Origin: AP-15 sp963774345
GTDB taxonomy: Bacteria; Pseudomonadota; Alphaproteobacteria; ATCC43930; CGMCC-115725
Direction: 5' to 3'
NCBI GenBank assembly: GCA_963774345.1
Contig: CAVZFB010000049.1
Span: 255,934-319,933 of the forward strand
DNA: 64,000 bases
The translations under genes and the position numbers were made by a program. How positions within the stretch are numbered: the first letter of the stretch is position 1; every line of letters begins with the position of its first letter. Positions 17,816 through 26,385 of the stretch are shown here, in pieces. The notes under the pieces were generated by a model. The model had not been told where the DNA came from, searched no databases, and saw only the letters and a list, made by a program, of their open reading frames with translations.

Positions 17816-17965
17816 AGTCGCCACCACCGCCGTGGTCGCACGACGCGAAAACCCCTCCCGCGTTTGCCGCTGAGGCGGCGCAATTTTATTATTTGGAACA
17901 GATCTGATACTGGCGCCGATCTTTCTTGTGACAAAAAATTTGTGATATTATTGTCTCACACGTTC

Positions 17966-19909
17966 TTACGTGCGGCTCTTCAACTCTTTCTCAAGATCCT
18001 GGATATTCTCGAGCGGCCAGCCCTGCAAATCCATCCCCAAATGAAGGCCGATCGAAGCCAAACTCTCTGAGATTTCGTTCACCATGCCTCTGGTACAACC
18101 AGGAAATTGCATAATTTCTGCTACTGTTTTTTGCGCAAGATCTCCTACGTAAACAATATTGTCCCTCTTAAGGAGAACGATGACTTCCTTGGATACGCTT
18201 AGCTCATCAACTTTGCGCAACAGATCTAGATTAAACGGCAGATTGCTCGACGTAATCCAATTCAATGCTTTGTTTAGCCATAAGAATTGTTCATTATATT
18301 GTGCCAAACGGCGCGCTTTGAGCTCTATGGAAAGCAAAAAGTCTCTGAATTTGCGTAGGTCTGCGGCTTCGTCCAGTTTGGCGATAACTGGTGAGATCGC
18401 TGTGGCGAAGGGCTTAGATCTTTTAACGCTCTCGCTCACCATGAACCCGGTTAATCCTCCTGCGACGAGACCAGGCGAGCCTCCGAAAAGGCCACCCACC
18501 ACAGGAAGAGCGGTGACGATAGCGGCGGCGGCAAGCGTGATTGCAACATTTAATACGACGCTGGTGGCAATAACGCCGCTGCGTTCGAGGTTCGGACCTT
18601 GGTTGATTTGCTCGGCCGCCCCGAGCACGAAGGCAGCAGCATTCGCGGCAATAACATCCGGTTTATTTTGAAGGCTTGCGGCGAGATCGACAGCCGCCGC
18701 GCGGTATCCTCTTTCCTCCGCTGGCCGCCGGCGATACCGTTGCTCCGCGGCGATCAGCTCAGCCCCGGCAATTGTGCTGAGCATAAAGGTGCCATGCAAC
18801 TGTAGAATTGTCCCAAGCCGCTCCTCATTGGCCTCGCCAAGAGGCGGCAGTTCGCCTTCCTCGACCTTCTCTACCGCCGCTTTCTCCGCATTGGCCAGCC
18901 GTACACCCTCAACGTAAAGCAGAGTGAAATCGATCGTCTCGAGAGCTTGATCGATTTGCTTGCGGTATTCGTCAAGTCGGACCGCTAGGTAAGCATGCGG
19001 AGCATTACCCGTTCTCAGGGCCTCAAGGAGCTTGCGTACAAGGTCGCGAAGAGTTGGATGTAGTTGCCGGAGACGACCGACATTATTGCCCTCTCGGTCC
19101 AGCGCCTCCGGGGGCACAAAGTCTATAACCCCCGCTCTAGTAATTTCGAAATGCGGCCCTGGGCCTTGAGCAGGCAACTCCGGCAGATCTGGGGGCACTG
19201 ACGGATTGTTGGGTTCGATGCCAAGAGGCATCGCCGCGCCGGCCACAACCCGCACAGTCGTACCCGCTCCGGCCAATCGCAGCGCCGCCCAGAGATTCTC
19301 CGCCGGGATCGCATAGGCGACGCCAGTGCCTTGCTCGGCAACGGCCACAATCATGCCCCAGACGACATTGCCCAGATCGTCCAGCACCGGAGAGCCTGAG
19401 AAGCCGGCCGCCACCGTAAAGCCCCGCGCTGAATCCTGCGGATCGATCTGACGCCAGCCCCGCGGGATGTTGCTGCCTGCCATCTCCCCCGGCACCTGCT
19501 GGCCGTAGCTCCTGTAATCGGCCTCGGCGCCGTGGATCAGAACCGGCCGGCTCTGATTCGGCATGCGCTGGGCGATCGCCGGTAGCGGTGAAATCGCTTC
19601 GGTCGGGCAGTCGAGACGAAGCACGGCGATGTCGGATAGTTCGCCAGGCGCGGGACGAGCATTGCTGAACCAGCCGCCCGGCACCACGTGACCGGTCAGT
19701 TCATCCTGCAATGCCTCGAAGCGGATCGTGACCGGGTCGGAGGGCGGCTCCTTTGGCACCGGCTTCGGCAAACCTAGGTGGGCACCGACGACGTGGGCGC
19801 AGGTCAGCACGATGTCCCGCCCGATCAGGAACGCGCAGCCCGCCAGGCCGTTCTCGGTATCATGTGCCCGCAGCCAGCCGACAACCGCACCTGGGCCCAG
19901 ATCCGGCAC
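17966..19909 (-). CDS. Trypsin-like protease with C-terminal RNA-polymerase-alpha-CTD-like domain
   Basis: The protein has 647 residues. Residues 1-215 form a trypsin-like serine peptidase: His39 in TCAHV, Asp93 in LSDIAVLRL, and Ser171 in GFSGSP. A helical middle (about 265-440) precedes a Gly/Ala-rich hydrophobic stretch (about 440-500, GGLFGGSPGLVAGGLTG) that could insert in a membrane. Residues 569-630 (ELSVSKEVIVLLKRDNI, VGDLAQKT, IGLHLGMDLQGWP) closely resemble the alpha C-terminal domain of RNA polymerase. The 3' end is visibly AT-richer than the protease part, suggesting that the domain was joined by transfer. It follows a Trypco1 gene by 11 bases; protease/Trypco1 pairs belong to prokaryotic conflict systems, with the C-terminal domain probably an adaptor or effector. 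Confidence 0.85.
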   Translation of the reverse strand: MPDLGPGAVVGWLRAHDTENGLAGCAFLIGRDIVLTCAHVVGAHLGLPKPVPKEPPSDPVTIRFEALQDELTGHVVPGGWFSNARPAPGELSDIAVLRLDCPTEAISPLPAIAQRMPNQSRPVLIHGAEADYRSYGQQVPGEMAGSNIPRGWRQIDPQDSARGFTVAAGFSGSPVLDDLGNVVWGMIVAVAEQGTGVAYAIPAENLWAALRLAGAGTTVRVVAGAAMPLGIEPNNPSVPPDLPELPAQGPGPHFEITRAGVIDFVPPEALDREGNNVGRLRQLHPTLRDLVRKLLEALRTGNAPHAYLAVRLDEYRKQIDQALETIDFTLLYVEGVRLANAEKAAVEKVEEGELPPLGEANEERLGTILQLHGTFMLSTIAGAELIAAEQRYRRRPAEERGYRAAAVDLAASLQNKPDVIAANAAAFVLGAAEQINQGPNLERSGVIATSVVLNVAITLAAAAIVTALPVVGGLFGGSPGLVAGGLTGFMVSESVKRSKPFATAISPVIAKLDEAADLRKFRDFLLSIELKARRLAQYNEQFLWLNKALNWITSSNLPFNLDLLRKVDELSVSKEVIVLLKRDNIVYVGDLAQKTVAEIMQFPGCTRGMVNEISESLASIGLHLGMDLQGWPLENIQDLEKELKSRT

Positions 19910-19920
19910 GGCGCGTCAGC

Positions 19921-20235
19921 CTACCATTTCAGCACGACCTTCAGATTGGCCGCGACCGTCCCCTCGACCAGAACGATCCCGGTCTTGCCGCTGATGTTGA
20001 CCCCAAACTCGACCGAGACCTCCTTGGCTGACGCGGTCGCCTTGCGCAATTGCTCGACCGCTTGCCCCGCCATCTCCGCGACCATGTTCATGCCGTCCGA
20101 CCAGGCGACGGCGACCCTCTGCGCCGCTCCGGTCGCCTCCTGAGGGCCGCCGCGTGTCGGCAAGGGCGCCAGGCTCGACTCGACCGCGACCACAGCGCCG
20201 GAGGGCAGGGTGAATATCGTGTAGTCCACGGGCAT
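19921..20235 (-). CDS. Trypsin-co-occurring domain 1 (Trypco1, CU044_2847-type) protein
   Basis: This 104-residue protein has the compact Trypco1 pattern: an N-terminal strand pair (YTIFTLPSGAVVAVES), a long helix (MNMVAEMAGQAVEQLRKA) and the signature VSVEFGVNISGKTG, ending VAANLKVVLKW. Proteins of this kind are encoded beside trypsin-like peptidases in predicted defence or conflict systems, as here, where the protease starts 11 bases later. ATG 20235 (MPVDYT) is chosen because a GAGG site precedes it and the N-terminus then matches the domain; an earlier start at 20274 would add 13 residues. Its biochemical role is unknown; a substrate or regulator of the protease is the usual speculation. 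Confidence 0.8.
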   Translation of the reverse strand: MPVDYTIFTLPSGAVVAVESSLAPLPTRGGPQEATGAAQRVAVAWSDGMNMVAEMAGQAVEQLRKATASAKEVSVEFGVNISGKTGIVLVEGTVAANLKVVLKW

Positions 20236-20409
20236 TGCCTCGCTGATTGTCCGCAACCGGAACCCTACTCGCATTGGGCCGCGTCATCCAAGATCCGGAT
20301 CGGCCGCGCCGCCCTCGCCAGTCATCTGACACAATGATGTGATAATCGCACCTCCGCCGATCGGGTCGGCGGCGGTTTCGGAGCCTTCTCAAAATTGCAT
20401 TTTGGCATT

Positions 20410-20449
20410 TTCCCGTGATTTCCCGGTTCCGCCGGTTTAATTCCCGGTT
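20410..20449. repeat. Helically phased TTCCCG direct repeats upstream of the integrase
   Basis: TTCCCG occurs at 20410, 20420 and 20441, i.e. 10 and 21 bases apart; the last two extend to TTCCCGGTT. Spacing by one and two helical turns suggests binding sites for one protein face, such as integrase arm-type or excisionase sites. Confidence 0.45.
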
Positions 20450-20567
20450 AGTTCTTACAGCTCATCCCCGCCCGCTACTTAGCCTATAATACCACGCTGT
20501 TTCAATCGGCTAGCGGCTCATCGAGGCTGCCTCAGTGCGCCTGATTATGCTTGACTTTGCGGTTTTC

Positions 20568-20587
20568 TGCTACCAGATTGCTACCAG
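20568..20587. repeat. TGCTACCAG direct repeats before the integrase gene
   Basis: TGCTACCAG occurs at 20568-20576 and 20579-20587, 11 bases apart, followed by a related TTTGCCACC. Such repeats commonly lie just upstream of integrases of this subfamily and are candidate arm-type or autoregulatory sites. Confidence 0.5.
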
Positions 20588-20640
20588 CTTTGCCACCGCC
20601 GTTCGCCCTCCGGGGTCGCTCGATAAAGGATCAGCAGCAT

Positions 20641-21870
20641 ATGACTACATCGGCCAAGATCAAGCTAACCAAGCGGGTCGTCGATGCCCTGATGCCGCCG
20701 ATGCGCGGCGAGACGGTCGTCTGGGATCCTGAAGTGAAGGGCTACGGGCTGCGCATCTCCAGCACCGGCCGCCGTACCTACTTCATTCATAAGCGCACCA
20801 AAGCCGGCCGCCAGATCAAGGCCAAGCTCGGCGTGCATGGTGATATCACCGCCGAGGAGGCGCGTCAGGCGGCGATCCGGGAACTCGGCCGGATTGCCGG
20901 CGGTATCGATCCCGCCGATGAACGGCGGCGAGCCCGCGCGGCCGAGGCGAAGCTGCGCCGCACCCTGACCATCGCCCAGCTATGCGAGAAGTACCTCGCC
21001 GAGCACGCCCTGGTGCACAACCGCCCGCGCACGGTCGAGACCTACCGTCACGTCATCGAGCGCCACATCAAGCCGCGGCTTGGCGACATTCGCGTTCCCG
21101 ACCTCGAGCACGATGACATTGCCGCCCTCCACCGCGACATGAAACCGACCCCGTATCTGGCCAACTTAATGGTCGCAGTGCTGAGCCGCATCCTCGGGCT
21201 CGCCGTTCGTAACTGGAAGATGCGCCCCGACAACCCCGCCACCGGGATGACCCACTATCCCGAGGAGAAGCGGCAGCGCTACCTGTCCGTCGCCGAGCTC
21301 GGGCCGCTGGCCGCGGCGTTGGCCGGTCATCCCCGCCAGATCGCCGCCAATGCTCTGCGCATGCTGCTCTTGACCGGCGCCCGCTCCGGCGAGGTGCTGG
21401 CGATGTGCTGGGAGGAGGTCGAGCGCCAGCCCGGCGTGTGGATCAAGCCCAGCGCGCACACCAAGCAAAAATCAGAGCACCGCGTGCCGCTGTCGCCGGG
21501 CGCCCGTCAGTTGCTCGCAGATATGCGGCGCTACCGTAAGCCGGGCGAGACCCTGGTCTTTCCCGGCCGCCTCCCTGGCCAGCCGCTGCAGGATATCCAC
21601 AAGACCTGGGCGGCGTGCTGCGCGACCGCCGGGATCGAGGGCGTGCGGATCCATGATTTGCGCCACAGCTACGCATCGATCTTGGCGAGCGCCGGGCTCT
21701 CCCTGCCGATCATCGGCGCCTTGCTCGGGCACACCCAGGCGGCGACGACGCATCGCTACGCCCATTTGTTCGCCGATCCGCTGCTGGAAGCGACGACTAG
21801 GGTCAGCACGCTGCTGGAGGCGCTCGCCGAGGAGCGCAAGGCCGAGGTGACGCCGTTGCGTAAGCGCTAA
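20641..21870 (+). CDS. Tyrosine recombinase/integrase, P4-type (DUF4102 N-terminal domain)
   Basis: This 409-residue integrase has the DUF4102 N-terminal domain (KGYGLRISSTGRRTYF, KLGVHGDITAEEARQ), a SAM-like core-binding domain and a catalytic domain with all key residues: Arg248 (ARSGE), His338-x-x-Arg341 (HDLRHSY), His364 (LLGHTQ) and nucleophile Tyr373 (HRYAH). ATG 20641 has AAAGGA upstream and fits the family N-terminus; the frame is open further up from 20551. It is intact and probably catalyses insertion and excision of the element to its right (AlpA-like gene, primase-ATPase). No tRNA target was recognised beside it. Confidence 0.93.
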   Translation: MTTSAKIKLTKRVVDALMPPMRGETVVWDPEVKGYGLRISSTGRRTYFIHKRTKAGRQIKAKLGVHGDITAEEARQAAIRELGRIAGGIDPADERRRARAAEAKLRRTLTIAQLCEKYLAEHALVHNRPRTVETYRHVIERHIKPRLGDIRVPDLEHDDIAALHRDMKPTPYLANLMVAVLSRILGLAVRNWKMRPDNPATGMTHYPEEKRQRYLSVAELGPLAAALAGHPRQIAANALRMLLLTGARSGEVLAMCWEEVERQPGVWIKPSAHTKQKSEHRVPLSPGARQLLADMRRYRKPGETLVFPGRLPGQPLQDIHKTWAACCATAGIEGVRIHDLRHSYASILASAGLSLPIIGALLGHTQAATTHRYAHLFADPLLEATTRVSTLLEALAEERKAEVTPLRKR

Positions 21871-22013
21871 AGTAGCGGATGCCCGGCGGGGTCTGACCAC
21901 CCCGCGGGCGCCCTAACCGCGACCGGAAGGCACCCGGCCTATGGCTGACCGAAAATTTACCGGAACCGCTTAAGGATTATCTTCGGCGGCGCTGAATTTC
22001 ACGCCACGGGCCG

Positions 22014-22556
22014 ATGCGAGCGGGAGACCCCATCGGCGAATATCGGTTCGACAATTTGTTCGCGCTAGAGCGGGAGCGGCGCCCCATCCGGGTGCGCGGC
22101 TACCCCAAAGAGATTATCGGGGAGCCGCAGCTACTCCCGCCCGGCGAACTCTACGGTTATCTCGTCGACGATCGCGGGGAAGGCCGACTGATCCACGTCG
22201 CTTCGGGGGTCACTTGGTATGCGGTCGAGGTGCTGGAAGCGGCCGCGGCGGCGGCGACGGCCAGCCGCGTGCCCCCCCCCGCGGCGGTACCGTCAGTCGA
22301 TGCGCCCGCTGTCGTGAAGAGCGTCGCTGAGGAGCCGCCGCAGAGCGTAACGCAGACGCCAGATGGCGAACGACCCGGTGATGCGCCCGCCCTCGCGCAA
22401 CTCAAAGTTCTTCTCGAGACCCTCGGCCGGACCAAAGAAGACCCGGCAAGGCTTGTAGCCGTCGCAGCCGAGATCGAATTCGTTCGTCGGCAGTGGCGTA
22501 TTGCTTGGAAACGCAACCCTTCCAAGAACAAGATCAAACCCGGCCACCACCAGTAA
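22014..22556 (+). CDS. Hypothetical protein of the integrated element
   Basis: The 180-residue product is not recognised. Residues 1-75 look like a small folded domain (YRFDNLFALERERRPIRVRG, GELYGYLVDDRGEGRLIHV). An Ala/Pro-rich linker follows, then a helical segment (LAQLKVLLETLGRTKEDPARL) and a basic tail (WKRNPSKNKIKPGHHQ) that could contact DNA. It sits between the integrase and the AlpA-like gene on the same strand, where accessory or regulatory genes of satellites lie. The ribosome site is weak. Confidence 0.5.
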   Translation: MRAGDPIGEYRFDNLFALERERRPIRVRGYPKEIIGEPQLLPPGELYGYLVDDRGEGRLIHVASGVTWYAVEVLEAAAAAATASRVPPPAAVPSVDAPAVVKSVAEEPPQSVTQTPDGERPGDAPALAQLKVLLETLGRTKEDPARLVAVAAEIEFVRRQWRIAWKRNPSKNKIKPGHHQ

Positions 22557-22652
22557 TCCGCGGTCAAAAAACCTATGCCGGCGTATTTGGCGCATCTTGC
22601 GTCATCCCCAAAGACAGTTGTCTTCAACGGTCGCCCGAAACGGGAGGCGACC

Positions 22653-22879
22653 ATGTTTATCGACGAACACAAAACCTCGGAAGTAACCGACATTCCCGTG
22701 CCGACCTTGCGCACCAAGCGCATGCGCGGCGGCGGCCCTATTACAAGTTCGGCCGCTCGGTCAGATACGACCTCGACGAGGTGATCGCCTGGGCGCGGGC
22801 GCGGCGGGCGTTGAATACGACCGACGCCGACCGGGTCGAGGCCCGCCTGCGGGCCGAGGAGCCGACCCTACACGAGTAA
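22653..22879 (+). pseudogene. AlpA/excisionase-type helix-turn-helix gene, one-base frameshift
   Basis: Translation from ATG 22653 (behind GGGAGG) gives MFIDEHKTSEVTDIPVPTLR then TKRMRGGG. At 22737-22739 the expected frame is lost, and the continuation YYKFGRSVRYDLDEVIAWAR to a stop at 22879 is in another frame. Joined, they form a typical small MerR-like helix-turn-helix (TLRTKR...GGGP-YYKFGRSVRYD) used as excisionase or element regulator. One base appears missing from GGCCCTATTAC, where GGGPPYYK is the common family text. The 75-residue size matches the family. If genuine, the change would disable regulation or excision. Confidence 0.72.
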
Positions 22880-23108
22880 AACCCGTCCGGTGATGGGGAG
22901 ACGCGCCGGACGGGGTCGGGGGGCGATTTTCCTTTTCGGGGGAAATCGCCTCAGTTTAACGCCGTCCGACCGTCATTTGCCAACGCCGGTCTCCGCTCGA
23001 TGGAGGCCTCCACATGGTCACACTTCCGGCCGGCGAGGCGGCAGGATTTGGCGGGACACCGCCGGCAGCAGCCCGGCGCGGGCTGCGCCTGGCGCGGAGC
23101 GCGCGACC

Positions 23109-23702
23109 ATGAGCGGCGTCGATCTCCCATCGGCAGTGTCGTTTCTGCAGCGCTGGGAGCCGGACGGCCCGTGGCTACTGACCGCAATCAAGCCGGACAG
23201 CCGCGAAATCGAAACCCGGCGTTTCACCGACCCCGACGAAATGCTCGCCTGGCTGCAGCGGCATAAGGGCGCGCGCAACATCTATTTTTCGGTCAACCGG
23301 CCGCGGCCTGGTCTCGCTGGTCGCGCCAAAAAGCAGGACATCAGCCACCTGCTCGCGCTGCATGTTGATCTCGACCCGCCAAAGACACCGGGCCTCGACC
23401 TGGCCGCAGCGCAGGCGGCGATCCGAGCGACACTTGAACAGGCCGACCCGCCGCCCACCGGCATCATCGCCTCCGGCAATGGTTTTCAAGGGTTTTGGCG
23501 GCTCAACGAGCCGGTCGAACTGGATGATGATCAGCACAGCGTCGAGAAGCTCGAAGCCTACAACATCGCATTGGCGCAACAGCTCGGCGCCGATCATTGC
23601 CACAACATCGATCGCATCATGCGGCTGCCGGGCACCACCAACCTGCCCGACGCCAAGAAGCGCGCCCTCGGCCGCCGCCCGGTGGCGGCAGAGTTGATCT
23701 AG
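23109..23702 (+). CDS. RepB/AEP-type primase domain, N-terminal half of a primase-ATPase broken by a TAG codon
   Basis: These 197 residues form an archaeo-eukaryotic-type primase domain as in mobile-element replication proteins: HVDLDPPK gives the D-x-D metal site, followed by GIIASGNGFQGFWRL and HNIDRIMRLPGTTN. ATG 23109 follows GGAG; the frame is open further upstream but without such a site. A TAG at 23700-23702 ends it inside a conserved join (AELI, stop, LDRDRRYCLDDFP). The same frame then continues without another stop to 25253, giving a 714-residue primase-ATPase if read through. It would prime and unwind DNA of the integrated element. Confidence 0.75.
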   Translation: MSGVDLPSAVSFLQRWEPDGPWLLTAIKPDSREIETRRFTDPDEMLAWLQRHKGARNIYFSVNRPRPGLAGRAKKQDISHLLALHVDLDPPKTPGLDLAAAQAAIRATLEQADPPPTGIIASGNGFQGFWRLNEPVELDDDQHSVEKLEAYNIALAQQLGADHCHNIDRIMRLPGTTNLPDAKKRALGRRPVAAELI

Positions 23703-25253
23703 CTCGACCGCGATCGGCGCTATTGTCTCGACGACTTTCCGGCGGCGGCAAACGTCAATGGTCATGCCGGCGCCGCCAATGGCAACGGCCGCGGTACATC
23801 ACTGTTCGATCCGGGCCGGTGGATTACCGAGCTGCTCCGGATCGGCCATGACCCGAACAACCCGCAACGCTGGGGCGGTGACCGTTCAAAAGCTGTATTC
23901 GCCGCCGCCTGCGGGCTGGTCTCCGCGCTCTGGGACGACGAGGCCATCGCCGAGGCGCTGCTCGACCCGCAGCACGGCATCTCCGCCCACGTCCGCGATC
24001 AGCAACAGCCGCGCAATTACGCCTTGCGCCAAGCGCGGCAGGCGCGGCAGGCGCGCAAGGCGGTCGCCGCCACCCGCCCCAACGTCGACGGCAAAACCAA
24101 CGGCCACGCCACAACTGCGCCGCCGCCGTGGGAACACGTCGAACTCGAGGCTTGGGCGCGCAGCGGGCAACGGATCCCGGAGCGCCAATGGATTATGGAA
24201 GACTGGATCCCGCGCGGCCAAACCATCGGCCTTTACGGCGTCTCCGGCGTGTTGAAAACGACATTTTTGTTGCAATTGATGATGGCCGCATCAGCCGGCC
24301 TCGCCTTTTGCGGATTACCAATCACCCAGGTCCCGGTCTACGGATTGTTCTGTGAGGACACTAAGGATGAAATCCTCCGCCGCGCCGCGCGCCTCGCCCG
24401 ATTTTACCAGCGCGACCTCGACCGCTTCCCCAATTTTCACTTCGCCTCCCTGGTCGGCCAAATGGACACCGAACTATTGTCGTTCGACCTTGGGAAGCGT
24501 CATCCGGGACTGGCCTTCGATCACTTCGCCCAAGAGCTTGATTATTATCGGCCGGGTTTGGTCGTCCTCGACACCCTGCCCGACTTCTTCGGCGGCGAGG
24601 AAATCAACCGCCGTCAAACATCGCAGTTCATCCGCATGCTCGATGGCCTCGGTATGCTTCACAATTGCGCGATCGTCTGCGCCGCCCATCCCTCGATGCG
24701 CGGCCGCGCTTCGGGCCGGCTCGATAGCGGCAATACCGGCATCGAAGGCAAGATGCGCGCCCGTCTCACCCTGCACGACCCTGGCGACGATGGCGACGAC
24801 GGCGAAACACCCGACGAGCGGGCTTATCGCGTCGCCCTCAATCCCACCGACAAGCGCATCTTGACCCGCGTCAACAGCAACTACGCTCGCCCCGGCAAAA
24901 CCATCGAGCTGATCATCCGCGAGGGCGCGTTCTTCCCGGCGGCGATCGATCCGGGTCAGGCAGCCAGGCACGGACCAACCCGCGATCCGGCCGTAAAAAG
25001 CCTGTTTCTTGAACTGCTGGCCAAAACGAAACGAGAGAGCCGTTATGTCAATAATTCTGTCCAACACCCCTCATCCTATGCTCCGCGGATGTTTGCCCCG
25101 CACCCGCTCAACCTCAAAACTAAAGCCAGTAAAAGAGAATTTGAACGGGCAATAGTGGAATTGCTCGCGGACGAGAAAATCAGACTGGAGCAAGTCGGTC
25201 GGCCCAGTAAATCGCATAGCGAATTCGTGGTCTGCGACACCCCACAAAACTAA
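23703..25253 (+). CDS. RecA-like AAA ATPase (RepA-type helicase) half of the same protein
   Basis: In frame with the primase half, this part begins LDRDRRYCLDDFP and includes a linker, a repeated RQA motif (the first candidate restart is TTG 24024) and a RecA-fold ATPase. Its Walker A is GVSGVLKTT, Walker B is PGLVVLDTLPDFF, and the sensor region is CAIVCAAHPSMRG. RepA-type hexameric ATPases of this kind unwind replication origins of plasmids and satellites. The C-terminal 80 residues look like a winged helix (EFERAIVELLADEKIRLEQV). It may still be made from an internal start, but separation from the primase is unusual and probably inactivating. Confidence 0.8.
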   Translation, partial: LDRDRRYCLDDFPAAANVNGHAGAANGNGRGTSLFDPGRWITELLRIGHDPNNPQRWGGDRSKAVFAAACGLVSALWDDEAIAEALLDPQHGISAHVRDQQQPRNYALRQARQARQARKAVAATRPNVDGKTNGHATTAPPPWEHVELEAWARSGQRIPERQWIMEDWIPRGQTIGLYGVSGVLKTTFLLQLMMAASAGLAFCGLPITQVPVYGLFCEDTKDEILRRAARLARFYQRDLDRFPNFHFASLVGQMDTELLSFDLGKRHPGLAFDHFAQELDYYRPGLVVLDTLPDFFGGEEINRRQTSQFIRMLDGLGMLHNCAIVCAAHPSMRGRASGRLDSGNTGIEGKMRARLTLHDPGDDGDDGETPDERAYRVALNPTDKRILTRVNSNYARPGKTIELIIREGAFFPAAIDPGQAARHGPTRDPAVKSLFLELLAKTKRESRYVNNSVQHPSSYAPRMFAPHPLNLKTKASKREFERAIVELLADEKIRLEQVGRPSKSHSEFVVCDTPQN

Positions 25254-26306
25254 CCCTAAAGGGGCGCCGTCGTGTCACCTCGCCTAGTGGTGCCCGTGCT
25301 CACAGTTAGTTGTTGATTTTGCTCAAACAAAAGTTGGTGCCCGTGCGCCCCTCCCCCTACGGGGGAGAAGGGGCTGGCGCTCTTGGCTACGCCAGCCCCA
25401 ATAACCGTAGATTTTCACTGCCACGCTTCACTGGCATCCAAACCCCAATGACCGAATACGCCGGCTATCTGCTGTATTGGGATCACGACCCGCGCCGCGA
25501 CCGGCTGGCTGATCGCGTTCAGCGACATGGATCTAAACGATCCGATGTAGTTGCCGGCGGCGCACGTCAGTTTTCGCCTCGTACCGGGGCAGGGCCGGTT
25601 TGGCTGGGGCGGTTCAACATCCCGCCGCAACTGGCGGCGCAACGGCACCGGCTGCGGGCGTGCGAACTGCGCGATCGTGCCCGCGAGTTGGCCAGGACCG
25701 CGGCGCGACCGACGCGGCCAGCGTTATCGATTTTTCCCAGAACGAGCGTCGACCGCATCGCCGCGCGCTCCGCCTCGATCGCGGCCCGCCCAACTTCGTT
25801 CAGCGCCATCGCAACCGCGAACCGAAGTTGACCGCGAGCCACGCTATCGGACTGCCGGCGGAACGAATTGACTTCGCTCTTTACCGAGATCGAGAGGCAT
25901 TTTTCCCGTGGCACCCGAGAACGAATAATCCCGCCACCTGACACGCCGCTGGAACCGAAGCGCCAAACGCCAAACACGTGGCAACTACCCAATCCCGCAA
26001 TTTCTCGATCAGTCATTTCCAAAGTCCGCAGGGCAAAATCGGGCGGTTGAAATATCCCGAAATTTCTATGCCCAAAACAACCCCCGCAAAAAATATAATC
26101 AGCGACGCCACCGTCATCTGGTTCGAAAAATTTCATGGGGTCGAGCCAATAGGTAGATTATGTTTTTGCAGTCCCAGTCGACCCTATTCGGAGCGCGAAA
26201 GCTCCGCGGAATTTTCGACGGCGGGAAGGACCCGTTGGGTTTTGCCTTTGATCCGGGCAGGCGGCACCCCGAGAGCTGCGAGCCGGCAATGGGACACCGA
26301 ACTTAA
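25254..26306. other. Gene-poor tail of the integrated element
   Basis: No convincing gene is seen over about 1.05 kb. A broken frame around 25448-25870 (TEYAGYLLYWDHDPR, then GWLIAFSDMDLND and LPAAHVSFRLVPGQGRFGW in a second frame with a stop) looks like a decayed protein. The left part holds two 12-bp direct repeats and a strong GC hairpin (CCCCTCCCCCTACGGGGGAG, 25350-25369). Base composition falls noticeably between 25980 and 26200. The right boundary of the element probably lies here. Confidence 0.45.
25288..25346. repeat. 12-bp direct repeats TGGTGCCCGTGC
   Basis: Perfect copies lie at 25288-25299 and 25335-25346, separated by an AT-rich 35-base stretch, directly after the primase-ATPase gene. 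They could be replication-origin iterons or attachment-site sequence; two copies alone cannot decide. Confidence 0.45.
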
Positions 26307-26320
26307 TTGACACAGGTCAA
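26307..26320. promoter_or_regulatory. FNR/DNR-type box
   Basis: TTGAC-ACAG-GTCAA is a perfect palindrome of the FNR/FixK/DNR class. Its centre is 72 bases before the CBS-domain gene start, compatible with a class II promoter starting near 26355. Confidence 0.6.
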
Positions 26321-26385
26321 TGCCCCTGTCGCCTCGCGTCGTATGCGTCAGCGCCGTGTTAGCCCCAAGCCGGAAGGATCGATCC

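Noticed and set aside
20236..20640. Search for a tRNA gene as integration target beside the integrase
   Set aside because: No cloverleaf could be built; only repeats suited to arm-type sites were found.
23109..25253. Reassignment of TAG to a sense codon
   Set aside because: Intact genes in the window end in TAG (for example the lipoprotein gene at 51437), and only two internal TAG codons were seen, both in genes with other signs of decay or in a mobile element.
25567..26136. 189-codon minus-strand frame in the element tail
   Set aside because: Composition is unlike neighbouring proteins, no motif, and remains of a plus-strand protein run through the same DNA.
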